A DNA stretch of 64,000 bases from Saccharothrix ecbatanensis (GCF_014205015.1 NZ_JACHMO010000001.1:6882001-6946000), one strand, 5' to 3'. Counted from the stretch's first letter, positions 14,343 through 23,174 are shown. Made by a program: numbers and translations. The notes: generated by a model from the sequence alone, not told the origin.

Positions 14343-15521
14343 TCAGCACTTGGCGGTCTCGGCCGCCTGGTCCCCGGTCTGGCCGAACATCTCCATGTTG
14401 TCGACCTTCCACCGGCCGTCGACCTTCTGCGCGCCGACCCGCATCATCGCGCTGCCGCCGCTGCTCTGGTTGTCGGTGGTGCGGAGGGCGACCTGGTCGA
14501 CGAAGAGGAGAACGGTGGCGCGGTCGTCGTCGAGCGAGGTCACGCCGGTGGAGGCGACCTTCACCGTGACCACGAGCTTCTGCTCGGGAGCGAGCTTGCG
14601 GACCGGCTCGAAGATCGCGTTGTACTGGCACTGGGCCTTGCCGACCAGCAGTTCGTTGGCCGCCTTCTCGGTGGCGGAGATGTCGGCGAAGTTGTAGGAG
14701 AACGCCTTCTCCACCGCTTCGCGCGTCTGACCGGCCACCTCGGTCGTGCCGGCGCTGTCCACCAGGGCCTGGTTGTAGCGGATGCCGCCCGCCTGGCTCT
14801 GGAACCAGAGACCGAGGCCGACGAGGAGGGCTGCCAGCACGATCAGGGCGATCGGGAGGACCAGGCCGTGTCGGTCGGCGCGGTCGGCGCGGTCGGTGCG
14901 GTCGGCGCGGTCGGTGCGGTCGTCGTGGGGGTGGGCGGCGGACCTCGACTTGCCGTGCTTCGGCTTGGGGTCGGTCTGGGGGTCGGTGAGGACGCTCGGC
15001 GCGACGGCTTCGCCGGTGCGCTTGCGACGACCGGTCGGCCGTGGACGCGGCGCGGGTGCGACCAGGTCGTCCTCGGGTTCACCCAGACCCGGCTCATCCA
15101 GAGCGGGCCCATCCAGAGCGGGCTCATCCGGACCGGGCTCGATCAGGCCAGGCTCGATCAGGCCGGCCTCTTCCATCTGACGGCGCTCGGCACGCTCGCC
15201 CTCGGCCCGCAGCTCCGCGCGACGCTCGGCGCTCATCGGTTCGCCGGCCAGGTCGGTGGCGGTGGCGTCCGTGGCGTTTGCGTCCTCGACCTGCGTCAAC
15301 TCGGTGTCGGTCGCAGGGTCGGTCGCAGGGTCGGTCGCAGGGTCGGCCGCAGGGTCGGCCGCAGGGTCGGCCGCAGGGTCGGTCTCAAAGCCGGTCGCAG
15401 GGTCGGTCTCACGACCGGCGAGCTCGACGGGCGTGGCCCCTGGGCGTTTGCGCAGGCCGGCGACGCGCGGCCGGGTGGTCGGGGTGGTGGGGACGGGGCG
15501 GCGGCGGGGCGGCGGTGGCAC
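14343..15521 (-). CDS. Mce-associated membrane protein with multiple low-complexity repeats
   Basis: About 392 residues: a long Pro/Asp/Arg-rich cytoplasmic N-terminus, one transmembrane helix (LVLPIALIVLAALLVGLGLW), and a C-terminal domain typical of actinobacterial Mce-associated (Mas) proteins (RYNQALVD, NFADISATEKAAN, VKVASTGVTSLDDDRATVLLFVDQV). It is the last gene of the mce operon and probably stabilises or supports the MCE complex outside the membrane. Three separate tandem repeats lie in the N-terminus. ATG 15530 sits directly against the GAGGAG ribosome site, so GTG 15521, with normal nine-base spacing, is preferred; 15530 is the alternative. Length and repeats are unusual for the family. 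Confidence 0.8.
   Translation of the reverse strand: MPPPPRRRPVPTTPTTRPRVAGLRKRPGATPVELAGRETDPATGFETDPAADPAADPAADPATDPATDPATDTELTQVEDANATDATATDLAGEPMSAERRAELRAEGERAERRQMEEAGLIEPGLIEPGPDEPALDGPALDEPGLGEPEDDLVAPAPRPRPTGRRKRTGEAVAPSVLTDPQTDPKPKHGKSRSAAHPHDDRTDRADRTDRADRADRHGLVLPIALIVLAALLVGLGLWFQSQAGGIRYNQALVDSAGTTEVAGQTREAVEKAFSYNFADISATEKAANELLVGKAQCQYNAIFEPVRKLAPEQKLVVTVKVASTGVTSLDDDRATVLLFVDQVALRTTDNQSSGGSAMMRVGAQKVDGRWKVDNMEMFGQTGDQAAETAKC
14871..14932. repeat. 9-bp in-frame tandem repeat (Asp-Arg-Ala/Thr)
   Basis: About six copies of a nine-base unit encode DRADR/DRTDR tripeptide repeats just before the transmembrane helix of the Mce-associated protein. The charged run would lie on the cytoplasmic side of the helix. 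Confidence 0.75.
15075..15165. repeat. 15-bp in-frame tandem repeat (EPGLI/EPALD type)
   Basis: About six degenerate 15-base units encode a pentapeptide series such as GLIEP, GLIEP, GPDEP, ALDGP, ALDEP and GLGEP in the Mce-associated protein. It is the second of three tandem repeats in this gene. Confidence 0.75.
15306..15390. repeat. 12-bp in-frame tandem repeat (DPAA/DPAT)
   Basis: Six or seven copies of a 12-base unit encode three DPAA then three DPAT tetrapeptides in the N-terminal tail of the Mce-associated protein. The DNA copies are nearly identical and differ mainly by one transition that separates the two peptide types, pointing to recent slippage or unequal exchange. Confidence 0.85.
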
Positions 15522-15539
15522 TGACGTCATCTCCTCGGG

Positions 15540-16052
15540 TCACGCGCCGCCGGCGGCGACTTGCCCCAGCGCGTTGAGCTTCCAACCGGCATCGGTGCGA
15601 GTCATGTCCGTCTGGAGCCGGTCGATCTTCTTCACCGCCTGCTTGCCCTCCGGCGTCATCGTGCTCTCCACCACGGCGATCAGGTGCGCCTTCCCGGCCC
15701 GCGCGTCCAACTCGGTCACCGCCGCGTCCAACACGCGGGTCACAGTCACCGTCTTGGCGTCCTGGATCTGCTTCTTGCGGATCGCCCGTTCCTCCTCGAC
15801 CTCGGCGCGCAAGTCACCGGTGGACGTGTCGAGCCACCGCTCGATGTCCTCGTCGATCTTCTTGTAGTCGAACGTGGTGAAGTTCGCGATCCCGACCTGC
15901 CCCACCCGCAGCACCTCTTCCCGCTCCCGCGAGAACGCCACCGAATCGTCGGACGACGCGCTCCACCAGGACACCCCGGCCCAAACCGCGTACCCGGCGG
16001 TCAGCACCGCCAGGACCGCCGCGACCGGCAGCATCCACCGTCGAACGTCCAT
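15540..16052 (-). CDS. Mce-associated membrane protein (short form)
   Basis: A 170-residue protein with one N-terminal transmembrane helix (MLPVAAVLAVLTAGYAVWAG) and an extracytoplasmic alpha+beta domain with NFTTFDYKKIDEDIERWLD and RVLDAAVTELD, typical of Mce-associated proteins found at the ends of mce operons. ATG 16052 follows AAGGAGGG. It lies 13 bases after mceF and 9-18 bases before the longer paralog. Related proteins in mycobacteria stabilise MCE complexes. No specific function can be read beyond that. Confidence 0.82.
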   Translation of the reverse strand: MDVRRWMLPVAAVLAVLTAGYAVWAGVSWWSASSDDSVAFSREREEVLRVGQVGIANFTTFDYKKIDEDIERWLDTSTGDLRAEVEEERAIRKKQIQDAKTVTVTRVLDAAVTELDARAGKAHLIAVVESTMTPEGKQAVKKIDRLQTDMTRTDAGWKLNALGQVAAGGA

Positions 16053-16065
16053 CCGTAACCCTCCT

Positions 16066-17307
16066 TCAGCCCGGCAGACCGAGCAACTGCCCCAGGCTGG
16101 TCAGCACCGGGACCTCCGCGGCCCGGCCCGTGTCCGGGTTCGCACCCGGTTCCGCACCCGGCTGCGACGTCGCGTCACCGGTCGGCGTCCCCGGCGTGCC
16201 GCCGTAAGGGGCGTTCTGGGCACCCCTCACGCTGGTGGCACTACCCCGGGCGAGCGCGCAGTAAGCCTGCGTGTTCAACCCGACCGGGGCGCTGTCGGTG
16301 CCGGCCCGGATCGGCGTCCCCTCGTAGCCGACGGTGCACGGCGGCGGGTCGAACACGTTCAGGGCCAGCCCGAAGTGCGCGCCCGTGCCGTCGCCCTTGG
16401 CCACGGTGAACCCGCCGCCGACCACGATCGGGTAGGTCACGGAGATCTGCTCCAGCCCGTCCAGCCTGGTCACCAGGATGTTCGCGGTGGTCAGCAGGTT
16501 GGCGAACACCACGCCCAGGTTGGACCCGCTCTCCTGGAGCAGCGCCGACATCTGCTCGGCGGCCTGCGGCGACACCGCGATGAGCCGCCGGATGTCGGCG
16601 TCCGAGTTCTTGAACTGCTCGGCCAGCGCCCGCAGGTCGGTGGAGAACGACCTGATCGCGCTCCCCTGCGCAGCCTGCGTGTTCAGCACGACCAGCCCGT
16701 CGTTGATCAACGCCTTGGTCTGCGGCAGGTGCTCGGTCGCCGCCTGGGTGAACGTCCTGGTGTTGTCCAGCAGCACCTGGAGGTCCGGCCCGGTCCCGTT
16801 GAACGCCAGGTCCAGCTCGTCCACCACGGTCCGCAGCGACTCCGTCGGCACCGACTTGGCGAACGAGTCGAGGTTCGTCAGCAGCGTGTCGACCGGCGGC
16901 GGCGTCCTGGTCGCCGAACGCGGGATGACCGCGCCGGCCTGCAGGTACGGCCCGCCCTCACCGCGCGGCCTCAGGTCGACGAACTGCTCGCCGACCGCGG
17001 ACCGGTTGGCGACCACGGCCTCCAGGTCGGCGGGGATGTCCGGCGCGCCGGGGTCGAGGTCGAGGTCGATCTCCAGGCCGTCGGCGGTCAGCCGCATCTG
17101 CCCGACCCGGCCGACCGCCACACCGCGGTAGGTGACCTCGGCGTTGGTGAACACGCCGCCGGAGTCGGCGAGCTGCATCGTCACCACGTACCCGGTCTCG
17201 CCGAACAGCCGGCCGAGCCCGACGTACCGGGCGCCGACGTAGCTCACGCCGAGCAGCGCGATCAGCACGAACGCACCGATCTGGACCTTGATCTTGCCGG
17301 GGATCAC
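16066..17307 (-). CDS. mceF: MCE family protein MceF
   Basis: A 413-residue protein with an N-terminal membrane anchor (VQIGAFVLIALLGVSYVGARY), the MCE/MlaD domain at about residues 35-120 (VTYRGVAVGRVGQMRLTADG), and a long helical tail that in MCE complexes forms part of a substrate tunnel. MceF is the last of the six subunits. GTG 17307 overlaps the mceE stop by four bases (GTGA), showing coupling. The C-terminus is Pro/Gly/Thr-rich. Substrate (lipid or sterol) cannot be deduced. Confidence 0.9.
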   Translation of the reverse strand: MIPGKIKVQIGAFVLIALLGVSYVGARYVGLGRLFGETGYVVTMQLADSGGVFTNAEVTYRGVAVGRVGQMRLTADGLEIDLDLDPGAPDIPADLEAVVANRSAVGEQFVDLRPRGEGGPYLQAGAVIPRSATRTPPPVDTLLTNLDSFAKSVPTESLRTVVDELDLAFNGTGPDLQVLLDNTRTFTQAATEHLPQTKALINDGLVVLNTQAAQGSAIRSFSTDLRALAEQFKNSDADIRRLIAVSPQAAEQMSALLQESGSNLGVVFANLLTTANILVTRLDGLEQISVTYPIVVGGGFTVAKGDGTGAHFGLALNVFDPPPCTVGYEGTPIRAGTDSAPVGLNTQAYCALARGSATSVRGAQNAPYGGTPGTPTGDATSQPGAEPGANPDTGRAAEVPVLTSLGQLLGLPG

Positions 17308-18557
17308 CGCCCACCTCCGAGCAGTCCGCCGAGCACGTCACCCAGGCCCGACGACGTGCCGGACGTCCCGGGCAGGGGCAGGTTCGGCAGCGGCAACGGG
17401 AGGGACGGCGCGTGGCCGTCGATACCGGGCAGGCCGGGCACGGCGGGCAGCGGCGACTGCCGGGACCGGCCCAGGTTGTCCACGATCGTGCCCAGGTCCA
17501 GGTCCACGTCCACGTACAGGTTCGTGTAGTCGCCCCTGATGCCGTCCACCGTCGAGTCCGGGAACGGGTAGGTCAGCAGCAGTTCGAAGGCGTTCGGCAG
17601 GTTGGTGCCCGCCTCGGCGAGCTTCTGCAACGTCGGCGCCAGCGCCTTCAGGTCGGCCACCATGTCGTCCTTGGACTTGTTCACCGTGTCCACCGCGACG
17701 TCGGACAGCGCGTCCAGCGACTGGAGCAGGGTGACCAGCTGGGTGCGCTGCTCGCTGAGCACCTTCAAGCCCGGCTCCAGCCCTTCCAGCACGTCCGCGA
17801 TCTGCCCGCGCTGGGCGTTCAGCGCGCCGCCGAGGCGGTTCATGCCGTCCAACGCGCGGGTGATCTCGTCCTTGTGCCCGTCCAGCTCGCCGACCAGCGT
17901 GTTCAGGTTGGTCAGCAGCGACCGGAGCTGCGGCTCGTTGCCCTCCATGGCCGCGTTCAGCTCCCGGCTGATGTCCTGGAGCTGCCCGATTCCACCGCCG
18001 TTGAGCAGCAACGACAGGGCGCCGAAGACCTCTTCGACCTCCGGGTTGCGATTTGTCCGCTCCACCGGGATGACCGAGCCCTCGCCGAGCGCGCCCTCTT
18101 CACGTCCCTCGACGGGCTCGGCCAGCTCCACGTACTTCTCGCCGAGCAGCGCGGACTGGCGCAACCGGGCGACGGAGTTGCCGGGCAGCTTCACGTCGCC
18201 GTTGACCAACACGGTCACCTCGGCGGTCCAGCCGTCGGCGGCGAGGTCGATCCGGTCCACCCGGCCGACCGGCACGTCGTTGACCTTCACGCCCGCCTGC
18301 GGCACCAGGTCGAGCACGTCCTTGAACTGGACCTTCACCTGGTACGGCCGGTCGCCGACGTCCGCGCCGCCGGGCAGCGGCATGTTGTAGACGCCGTCGA
18401 AGCCGCCCGAGCCGCAGCCGGTCAGCACTGTCAGCGCGAGGGCGCTCGCCAGGAGCACCGCGTCACGCACTCGTCGCCTCACCGGAGCAGACCTCGCTGG
18501 TGCAGACCTCACCGGAGCCGGCCTGACTGCGACACGCCTTACTGCGACACGCCTCAC
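17304..18557 (-). CDS. mceE: MCE family lipoprotein MceE
   Basis: This is the lipoprotein subunit of the MCE complex. A signal segment (DAVLLASALALTVLTGC) ends in a lipobox LTGC, followed by the MCE domain (VKVNDVPVGRVDRIDLAADG) and a helical tail with a proline-rich end. The start is uncertain. GTG 18557 gives a GTGA overlap with the mceD stop, as at the other junctions here, but also a 30-residue tail containing a duplicated VRRVA unit before the signal peptide. GTG 18482 gives a conventional short signal peptide with only a weak ribosome site. I list the coupled start and regard 18482 as a serious alternative. Confidence 0.85.
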   Translation of the reverse strand: MRRVAVRRVAVRPAPVRSAPARSAPVRRRVRDAVLLASALALTVLTGCGSGGFDGVYNMPLPGGADVGDRPYQVKVQFKDVLDLVPQAGVKVNDVPVGRVDRIDLAADGWTAEVTVLVNGDVKLPGNSVARLRQSALLGEKYVELAEPVEGREEGALGEGSVIPVERTNRNPEVEEVFGALSLLLNGGGIGQLQDISRELNAAMEGNEPQLRSLLTNLNTLVGELDGHKDEITRALDGMNRLGGALNAQRGQIADVLEGLEPGLKVLSEQRTQLVTLLQSLDALSDVAVDTVNKSKDDMVADLKALAPTLQKLAEAGTNLPNAFELLLTYPFPDSTVDGIRGDYTNLYVDVDLDLGTIVDNLGRSRQSPLPAVPGLPGIDGHAPSLPLPLPNLPLPGTSGTSSGLGDVLGGLLGGGR

Positions 18558-19723
18558 TGGGGCACCCCCGCGAGTGGCAAGGGCAGCGGCACTTTGCCCT
18601 GGGACAGGTCGGTCAGCACTTCGGCCGGCGTCTTCAACGGCACCGCGCCGCTCAGGATCGGCTCCAGCTGACGGCACGCGTCGGCGAGAGGGCCGGGCAC
18701 GCGACCCGGCTCGACGCCCTGGATGAGCTTGCAGATCAGCACGATCGGCGGCTGGTTCAGCTCGTTGATGTCGGCACGCACGTCGAGCGTGCCGGACGCG
18801 GCGTTGTAGGCGTTCTGCACGTTGTCCAGGGCCAGCGGCGCGACGTCCAGCGCCTCGGCCAGCGAGGCGCGCTGGTCCACCAGGATCTGGGTGATGCCCG
18901 CGAGCTTGTCGACGTTCGACTTGAGCGCGGCCCGGTTGTCCTGGATGAAGCCCTGCACCTGACCCAGCGCGGTGGCCAGCTCGTTCAGCGCGCCGCCCAG
19001 GTTCTCCCGCTCGTCGGCGAGGAAACCCGCTACCTCCGCCAACTGCTGGTTGAAGTCACGCACCTGGCTGTCGTTCGCGGCGAGCATGCCGGTGAACTTC
19101 TGGAGGTTGTCCACGGTGCCGAACAGGTCGTCCTTCGAGCCGGACAGCGTGCGGGTGGCGTCACCGAGCTGCTTGATGGTGTCGCCGAGCGCCTGTCCGT
19201 TGCCCTCGAGGTTGTTCGCGGCCGAGTCGAGCAGCTCGGACAGCGCGCCGTCCTTGTTCGCGCCGTTCGGGCCGAGCGCGGTGGTCAGCTTGTTGAGGCT
19301 GTCGTACAGCTCGTCCAGCTCGACGGGGGTGGCGGTGCGCTCACGCGGGATGGTCGCGTTCTCGCCCATCTGCGGGCCGCCGGTGTAGACGGGGGCGAGC
19401 TGCACGTACCGGTCGCTGACGACGCTGGGCGCGACCACCACCGCCTGCGCGTCGGCGGGCACCTTCACCGTGCGGTCGAGCGACATCACGATCTTCACCG
19501 TCGTGCCCTGCGGCTCGACTTCCTCGATGGTGCCGACCTTCACACCGAGCACCCGCACGTCCGAGCCCGCGTACACGCCGACGGCCGCGCCGAACACCGC
19601 CGTCACCTTGCGGCTGTTGACGCCTGCGAAGATCCACCACATCGCCGCCGCGGTCACGATGGCGAGCACGCACGCGATCGCCACGGCACGGGCCAGGTCA
19701 CGGCCGACTCTTGTGGTCGCCAT
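18554..19723 (-). CDS. mceD: MCE family protein MceD
   Basis: The 389-residue MceD subunit has an N-terminal membrane helix (AVAIACVLAIVTAAAMWWIF), an MCE domain (GSDVRVLGVKVGTIEEVEPQ) and a helical C-terminal region ending in a segment with C-x-C-free loops around ICKLIQGVEPG. ATG 19723 is preferred over the in-frame GTG 19735 because GGAGG lies ten bases before it and it directly follows the mceC stop. It forms one of the six subunits of the MCE tube in the cell envelope. Confidence 0.9.
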   Translation of the reverse strand: MATTRVGRDLARAVAIACVLAIVTAAAMWWIFAGVNSRKVTAVFGAAVGVYAGSDVRVLGVKVGTIEEVEPQGTTVKIVMSLDRTVKVPADAQAVVVAPSVVSDRYVQLAPVYTGGPQMGENATIPRERTATPVELDELYDSLNKLTTALGPNGANKDGALSELLDSAANNLEGNGQALGDTIKQLGDATRTLSGSKDDLFGTVDNLQKFTGMLAANDSQVRDFNQQLAEVAGFLADERENLGGALNELATALGQVQGFIQDNRAALKSNVDKLAGITQILVDQRASLAEALDVAPLALDNVQNAYNAASGTLDVRADINELNQPPIVLICKLIQGVEPGRVPGPLADACRQLEPILSGAVPLKTPAEVLTDLSQGKVPLPLPLAGVPQ

Positions 19724-19724
19724 G

Positions 19725-20753
19725 TCAGTTCCCACCTCCGGGCTGTGCCGGACGCTGCACGCCGGGCGGGAGGCAGCCCTCTTCGTTGAACCCGACCACG
19801 CCGAGGTCAGTCGACGGCGGCAGCAGGCCGCAGATGTACGTGTCGAACCAGCGGCCGTTGCCGAGGGTGTTGGCGAACACCCGGTAGAACGGCCCCACCA
19901 GCGCCAGGCTGCGGTCGAGCTTGTCCTGGTTGCGCTGCAACATCGTGGTCACGCGGTCCAGCTGCTCCAGCGCGGGCCGCAGCTGCGCGGAGTTGTCGGC
20001 GACCAGGCCGGACAGCTCACGGGACAGCTCACGGGTGCCGCTGAGCAGCGCCGAGATCGCGTCCCGCCGCTTGCGCAGCTCCCCGAGCAGCAGGTTGCCG
20101 TCCGCGAGCAGCTTCTCGAACTGCTCGTTGCGGTCGGCCAGGGTCTCGGTGATCTGGTTCGTGTTGGCCAACAGCCGGGCCAGCTGCTCGTCCCGCGAGG
20201 AGATCGTCTTCGACAGGGCGGACAGGCCGTCCAACGCGCCGCGGACGCTCTCCGCCGAGCCCTGGAACGTCTCCGACAGCACCTCGAAGCTGTCCGCGAG
20301 CTGCTTGGTGTCGATCTGGCCGACCGTGGACGCCAGGCCGTTGAACGCCTCCTGCACGTCGTACGGCGACAGCGTGCGCTCGCGCGGGATCGGGTCGCCG
20401 GGGTTCAGCGGCACCGACCCCTGCGGGTCCAGGGCCAGGAACTTCTGCCCGAGCAGGGTCTTGATCCGGATCGTCGCGGTGGTGCGGTCGCCCACCCACG
20501 CGTCCTTGACCTTGAACGACACCTTGACCTTGTCGCCGTCCAGCTCGACCTTGGTCACCTTGCCGACCTTCACGCCCGCCACGCGCACCTCGTTCGTCGG
20601 GATCAGGCCGGCCGCCTCGGTGAACTCGGCCGAGTACGTGGTGCCGCCGCCGATGAGCGGCAGGTCGTCCGAGTAGAAGGCGGCGAGCATCAGCAGGGCG
20701 ATCACGGTCAGGCTCACCGCGCCCACGGTCACCGGGTTGCGCTGGTTCTTCAC
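19725..20753 (-). CDS. mceC: MCE family protein MceC
   Basis: The 342-residue MceC subunit begins VKNQRNPVTVGAVSLTVIAL (membrane anchor), continues with the MCE domain (TNEVRVAGVKVGKVTKVELDGDK) and a long helical region, and ends with the usual Cys-containing module (NGRWFDTYICGLLPPS). GTG 20753 overlaps the mceB stop by four bases (GTGA). The frame is open further upstream but that portion lies inside mceB and has no family support. Confidence 0.9.
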   Translation of the reverse strand: MKNQRNPVTVGAVSLTVIALLMLAAFYSDDLPLIGGGTTYSAEFTEAAGLIPTNEVRVAGVKVGKVTKVELDGDKVKVSFKVKDAWVGDRTTATIRIKTLLGQKFLALDPQGSVPLNPGDPIPRERTLSPYDVQEAFNGLASTVGQIDTKQLADSFEVLSETFQGSAESVRGALDGLSALSKTISSRDEQLARLLANTNQITETLADRNEQFEKLLADGNLLLGELRKRRDAISALLSGTRELSRELSGLVADNSAQLRPALEQLDRVTTMLQRNQDKLDRSLALVGPFYRVFANTLGNGRWFDTYICGLLPPSTDLGVVGFNEEGCLPPGVQRPAQPGGGN

Positions 20754-21778
20754 GGGCGGCACCTCGGCTGCGTGATCGGCAACGGCGTGATCGTGATCGG
20801 GTCGTTGAGGACCGGCGGCACGGACACCGTCCCGGAGCCCTCGCACAGGAAGAAGTTGAACCAGGACCCGTAGGACGCGGTCCGGGTCAGCCCTTCGAGC
20901 TTGCCGGGCAGGTTCTGGATGACGCCCTCGACGACCGCCTCGTTGTCCGCGAGCGTCTGCGACACCAGACCGAGGTTGGCGATGTTGTCCTTCAACGGCT
21001 GCCGCGCCTCTTCGAGCAGGCCCGCCGTCGTGTTGGTCAGGTCGCCCAGGGCGCTGATCGCGTCACCGATCGGCTGCCGGTCGCCCGCCAGGCCCGCCGT
21101 CAGCTCCTCCAGCGTGGTGACCAGCGTGGACACCTGGTCGGTGCGCGAGTTGACCGTGTCCAGCACCGCGTTGAGGTTGTCGATGACCTCGCCGATCACC
21201 TTGTCGCGGCCGGCCAGCGTGGACGTCAGCGACGCGGTGTGGCGGAGCAGGCTGTCGATCGTGCCGCTCTCGCCTTGGAGCACCTGGATGATCTCGTTCG
21301 ACAGCTGGTTCACGTCGTCCGGGTTCAGCGCCTGGAACAGCGGCTTGAAGCCGTTGAACAGCGCGGTCAGGTCGAGCGCCGGCTTCGTGCGCTCCAACGG
21401 GATCAGGTCACCGGGCTTGAGCGGGGACGCGTCGCCGACGCCGTGCTCCAGCGCGACGTACCGCTGGCCGACGAGGTTGCGGTACTTGATCGTCGCGGTG
21501 ACCGACGCGGGCAGCGTGCGCTCGCCTTCCAGCGAGAACTCCACCTCCGCCACCCGCCGGTCGACCACCCGGATCTCGTCCACCTGACCGATCCGGACGC
21601 CCGCGATGCGGATGTCGTCGCCCTTGTTGAGCGCCGTCACGTCGGTGAACCGGGCGGTGTAGGTGGTGGCGCCGTTGAAGTTCACGTTCGAGATGGTCAC
21701 CGCGAGCAGCGTCGTCGCCAGGATGGTGATCGCGGCGAACACGCCCAGCTTGACCAGCGGTGCGACCAGGGACCTCAT
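20750..21778 (-). CDS. mceB: MCE family protein MceB
   Basis: The 342-residue MceB subunit has an N-terminal helix (VKLGVFAAITILATTLLAV), an MCE domain (GDDIRIAGVRIGQVDEIRVV), helical repeats, and a C-terminal SWFNFFLCEGSG motif typical of MceB/MceC. ATG 21778 overlaps the mceA stop by four bases (ATGA). A much longer open frame exists upstream but belongs to mceA sequence in another frame. Confidence 0.9.
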   Translation of the reverse strand: MRSLVAPLVKLGVFAAITILATTLLAVTISNVNFNGATTYTARFTDVTALNKGDDIRIAGVRIGQVDEIRVVDRRVAEVEFSLEGERTLPASVTATIKYRNLVGQRYVALEHGVGDASPLKPGDLIPLERTKPALDLTALFNGFKPLFQALNPDDVNQLSNEIIQVLQGESGTIDSLLRHTASLTSTLAGRDKVIGEVIDNLNAVLDTVNSRTDQVSTLVTTLEELTAGLAGDRQPIGDAISALGDLTNTTAGLLEEARQPLKDNIANLGLVSQTLADNEAVVEGVIQNLPGKLEGLTRTASYGSWFNFFLCEGSGTVSVPPVLNDPITITPLPITQPRCRP

Positions 21779-23097
21779 ACCGTCACCTCCGCGCCCCGGT
21801 ACAGCGGGCCGAGCAGCAAGGACGTGAAGCTCGGCATCTCGTTCTTCCGCATCCCGAACTGCGGCGCGAGCAGCGCGGCCAGGAAGTCCTGCTCCTCCGG
21901 CGAGTTCGCCAGCGACTGCACGCCGTGGAACGCCGACGGGGACGTCGTGCCGCCCAACGCGGTGGCAGGGGGCAGCACGCCGTCGTTCGCGGAGCGCGCG
22001 GGCGGCGGGCTCGACGTGCCGTCCTTCACCGGGCCCTCCGGCGGGTACTGCGGGAACGGGTCCGGCCGCGGCACGATGTCGTAGCAGCGCGGGCCGCGCT
22101 TGTCGGCGTACTCCGGCTCGTCCTTGCCCGGCTCGTACTTGCCGCGGTTGGCGGTGACCTCCAGCGTGATGTGCAGGCCGGGTTCGTCCGTGCCCTTGCC
22201 CCACGTCTGGTCCATGATCGGCTTGAACTCGGCCAGGCCCTTGAGCAGGCACGGGTACTGGGGCGAGTACTTCGCCATCAGCTCCAACGTCGGCCGGCTG
22301 ACCTCGGCGAGCTGGATGATGTTGTTCTTGTTCACCGCGAGGAAGCTGTGCACGTCGTGCGCGGTCGTGGTCAGCGTGCCGTACATGGCGAGCAGGTTCT
22401 CCCGCTGCTCGACAAGCGTGCGGCTGGTGACAGTGGCGTCGGTGAGTGCCTGCACCAGGTCCGGCGCGGCGTCGGCGTAGACCTCCGAGACGTCCGCGAG
22501 CCGGCTGATGCCCTCCTTCAGCGCGGGCAGCTGCGGGTTGAACTCGCCCAGGTAGGCGTCCAGCTGGACCAGCGTCTCGCCGAGCGGCTTGCCCCGGTTC
22601 TCCAACGCCTGCGACAGCGCGGTCAGCGTGGTGGACAGCTTCTCCGGCTGCACCGCCTGGAGCACCGGCATCAGGTCGTCGAGCACGCGTTCCAGCTCGA
22701 TCGCGCTGCTTGTGCGGTCCTGCGCGATCACGTCACCCTCGGCCAGCGGCTGTTGCCCCTGCTTCGGCAGCACCAGGTTCACGTACCGCTCGCCGAACAA
22801 CGTCTTCGGCAGCAGCCGCGCGGACACGTTGGCGGGGATGTGCCGGACCTGCTCGGGGTCCAGCGCCAGGTCGAGCTCGGCGCCGTCACCCGTGGTCCGG
22901 ATCGCCTTGACCTCACCGACGATCATGCCGCGGACCTTCACGTCCGAGTCCAGCTGGAGCTGGTTGCCGACCCGGTCGGTCTTCAGCGTCACCTTCACGA
23001 CTTCGGTGAACGCGTCGTTGTACAGCGCCACCGTGAGGGTGAGGAAGAGGGCGATGATCGCGAGGAACGCGACGCCAAGGAGCCGGATCTTCAGCAT
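21775..23097 (-). CDS. mceA: MCE family protein MceA
   Basis: The 440-residue MceA subunit: membrane anchor (LLGVAFLAIIALFLTLTVAL), MCE domain (SDVKVRGMIVGEVKAIRTTG), helical tail, a Cys-containing segment (KYSPQYPCLLKGL and RGPRCYDIV) and a disordered C-terminus. It is the first MCE subunit after the permeases. ATG 23097 is preceded by GGAGG inside one copy of a 39-base repeat, so the repeat carries its ribosome site. A micro-ORF overlaps the start. Confidence 0.9.
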   Translation of the reverse strand: MLKIRLLGVAFLAIIALFLTLTVALYNDAFTEVVKVTLKTDRVGNQLQLDSDVKVRGMIVGEVKAIRTTGDGAELDLALDPEQVRHIPANVSARLLPKTLFGERYVNLVLPKQGQQPLAEGDVIAQDRTSSAIELERVLDDLMPVLQAVQPEKLSTTLTALSQALENRGKPLGETLVQLDAYLGEFNPQLPALKEGISRLADVSEVYADAAPDLVQALTDATVTSRTLVEQRENLLAMYGTLTTTAHDVHSFLAVNKNNIIQLAEVSRPTLELMAKYSPQYPCLLKGLAEFKPIMDQTWGKGTDEPGLHITLEVTANRGKYEPGKDEPEYADKRGPRCYDIVPRPDPFPQYPPEGPVKDGTSSPPPARSANDGVLPPATALGGTTSPSAFHGVQSLANSPEEQDFLAALLAPQFGMRKNEMPSFTSLLLGPLYRGAEVTV

Positions 23098-23174
23098 GTC
23101 GCCGCCTCCGCTGAGAAAAGCACGTCGACCGCATTTGTCGCCGCCTCCGCTGGGAAGAACACGTCGGCGGTCAT
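23091..23174 (-). CDS. Possible 27-residue micro-ORF linking yrbEB and mceA
   Basis: ATG 23174 overlaps the yrbEB stop (ATGA), and the TGA at 23093-23091 lies just inside the mceA start, so the frame exactly bridges the gap. The product would be MTADVFFPAEAATN followed by a second, similar unit AVDVLFSAEAATC. The internal repeat is in frame (13 codons). It may be a coupling cistron that carries ribosomes to mceA, or simply spacer produced by duplication. No family is recognised. Confidence 0.35.
   Translation of the reverse strand: MTADVFFPAEAATNAVDVLFSAEAATC
23097..23166. repeat. Direct repeat (31 bp, period 39) before mceA
   Basis: Bases 23097-23127 and 23136-23166 differ at only two or three positions. 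Each copy contains a GGAGG ribosome-binding sequence on the minus strand, so the mceA ribosome site has been duplicated. Confidence 0.85.
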
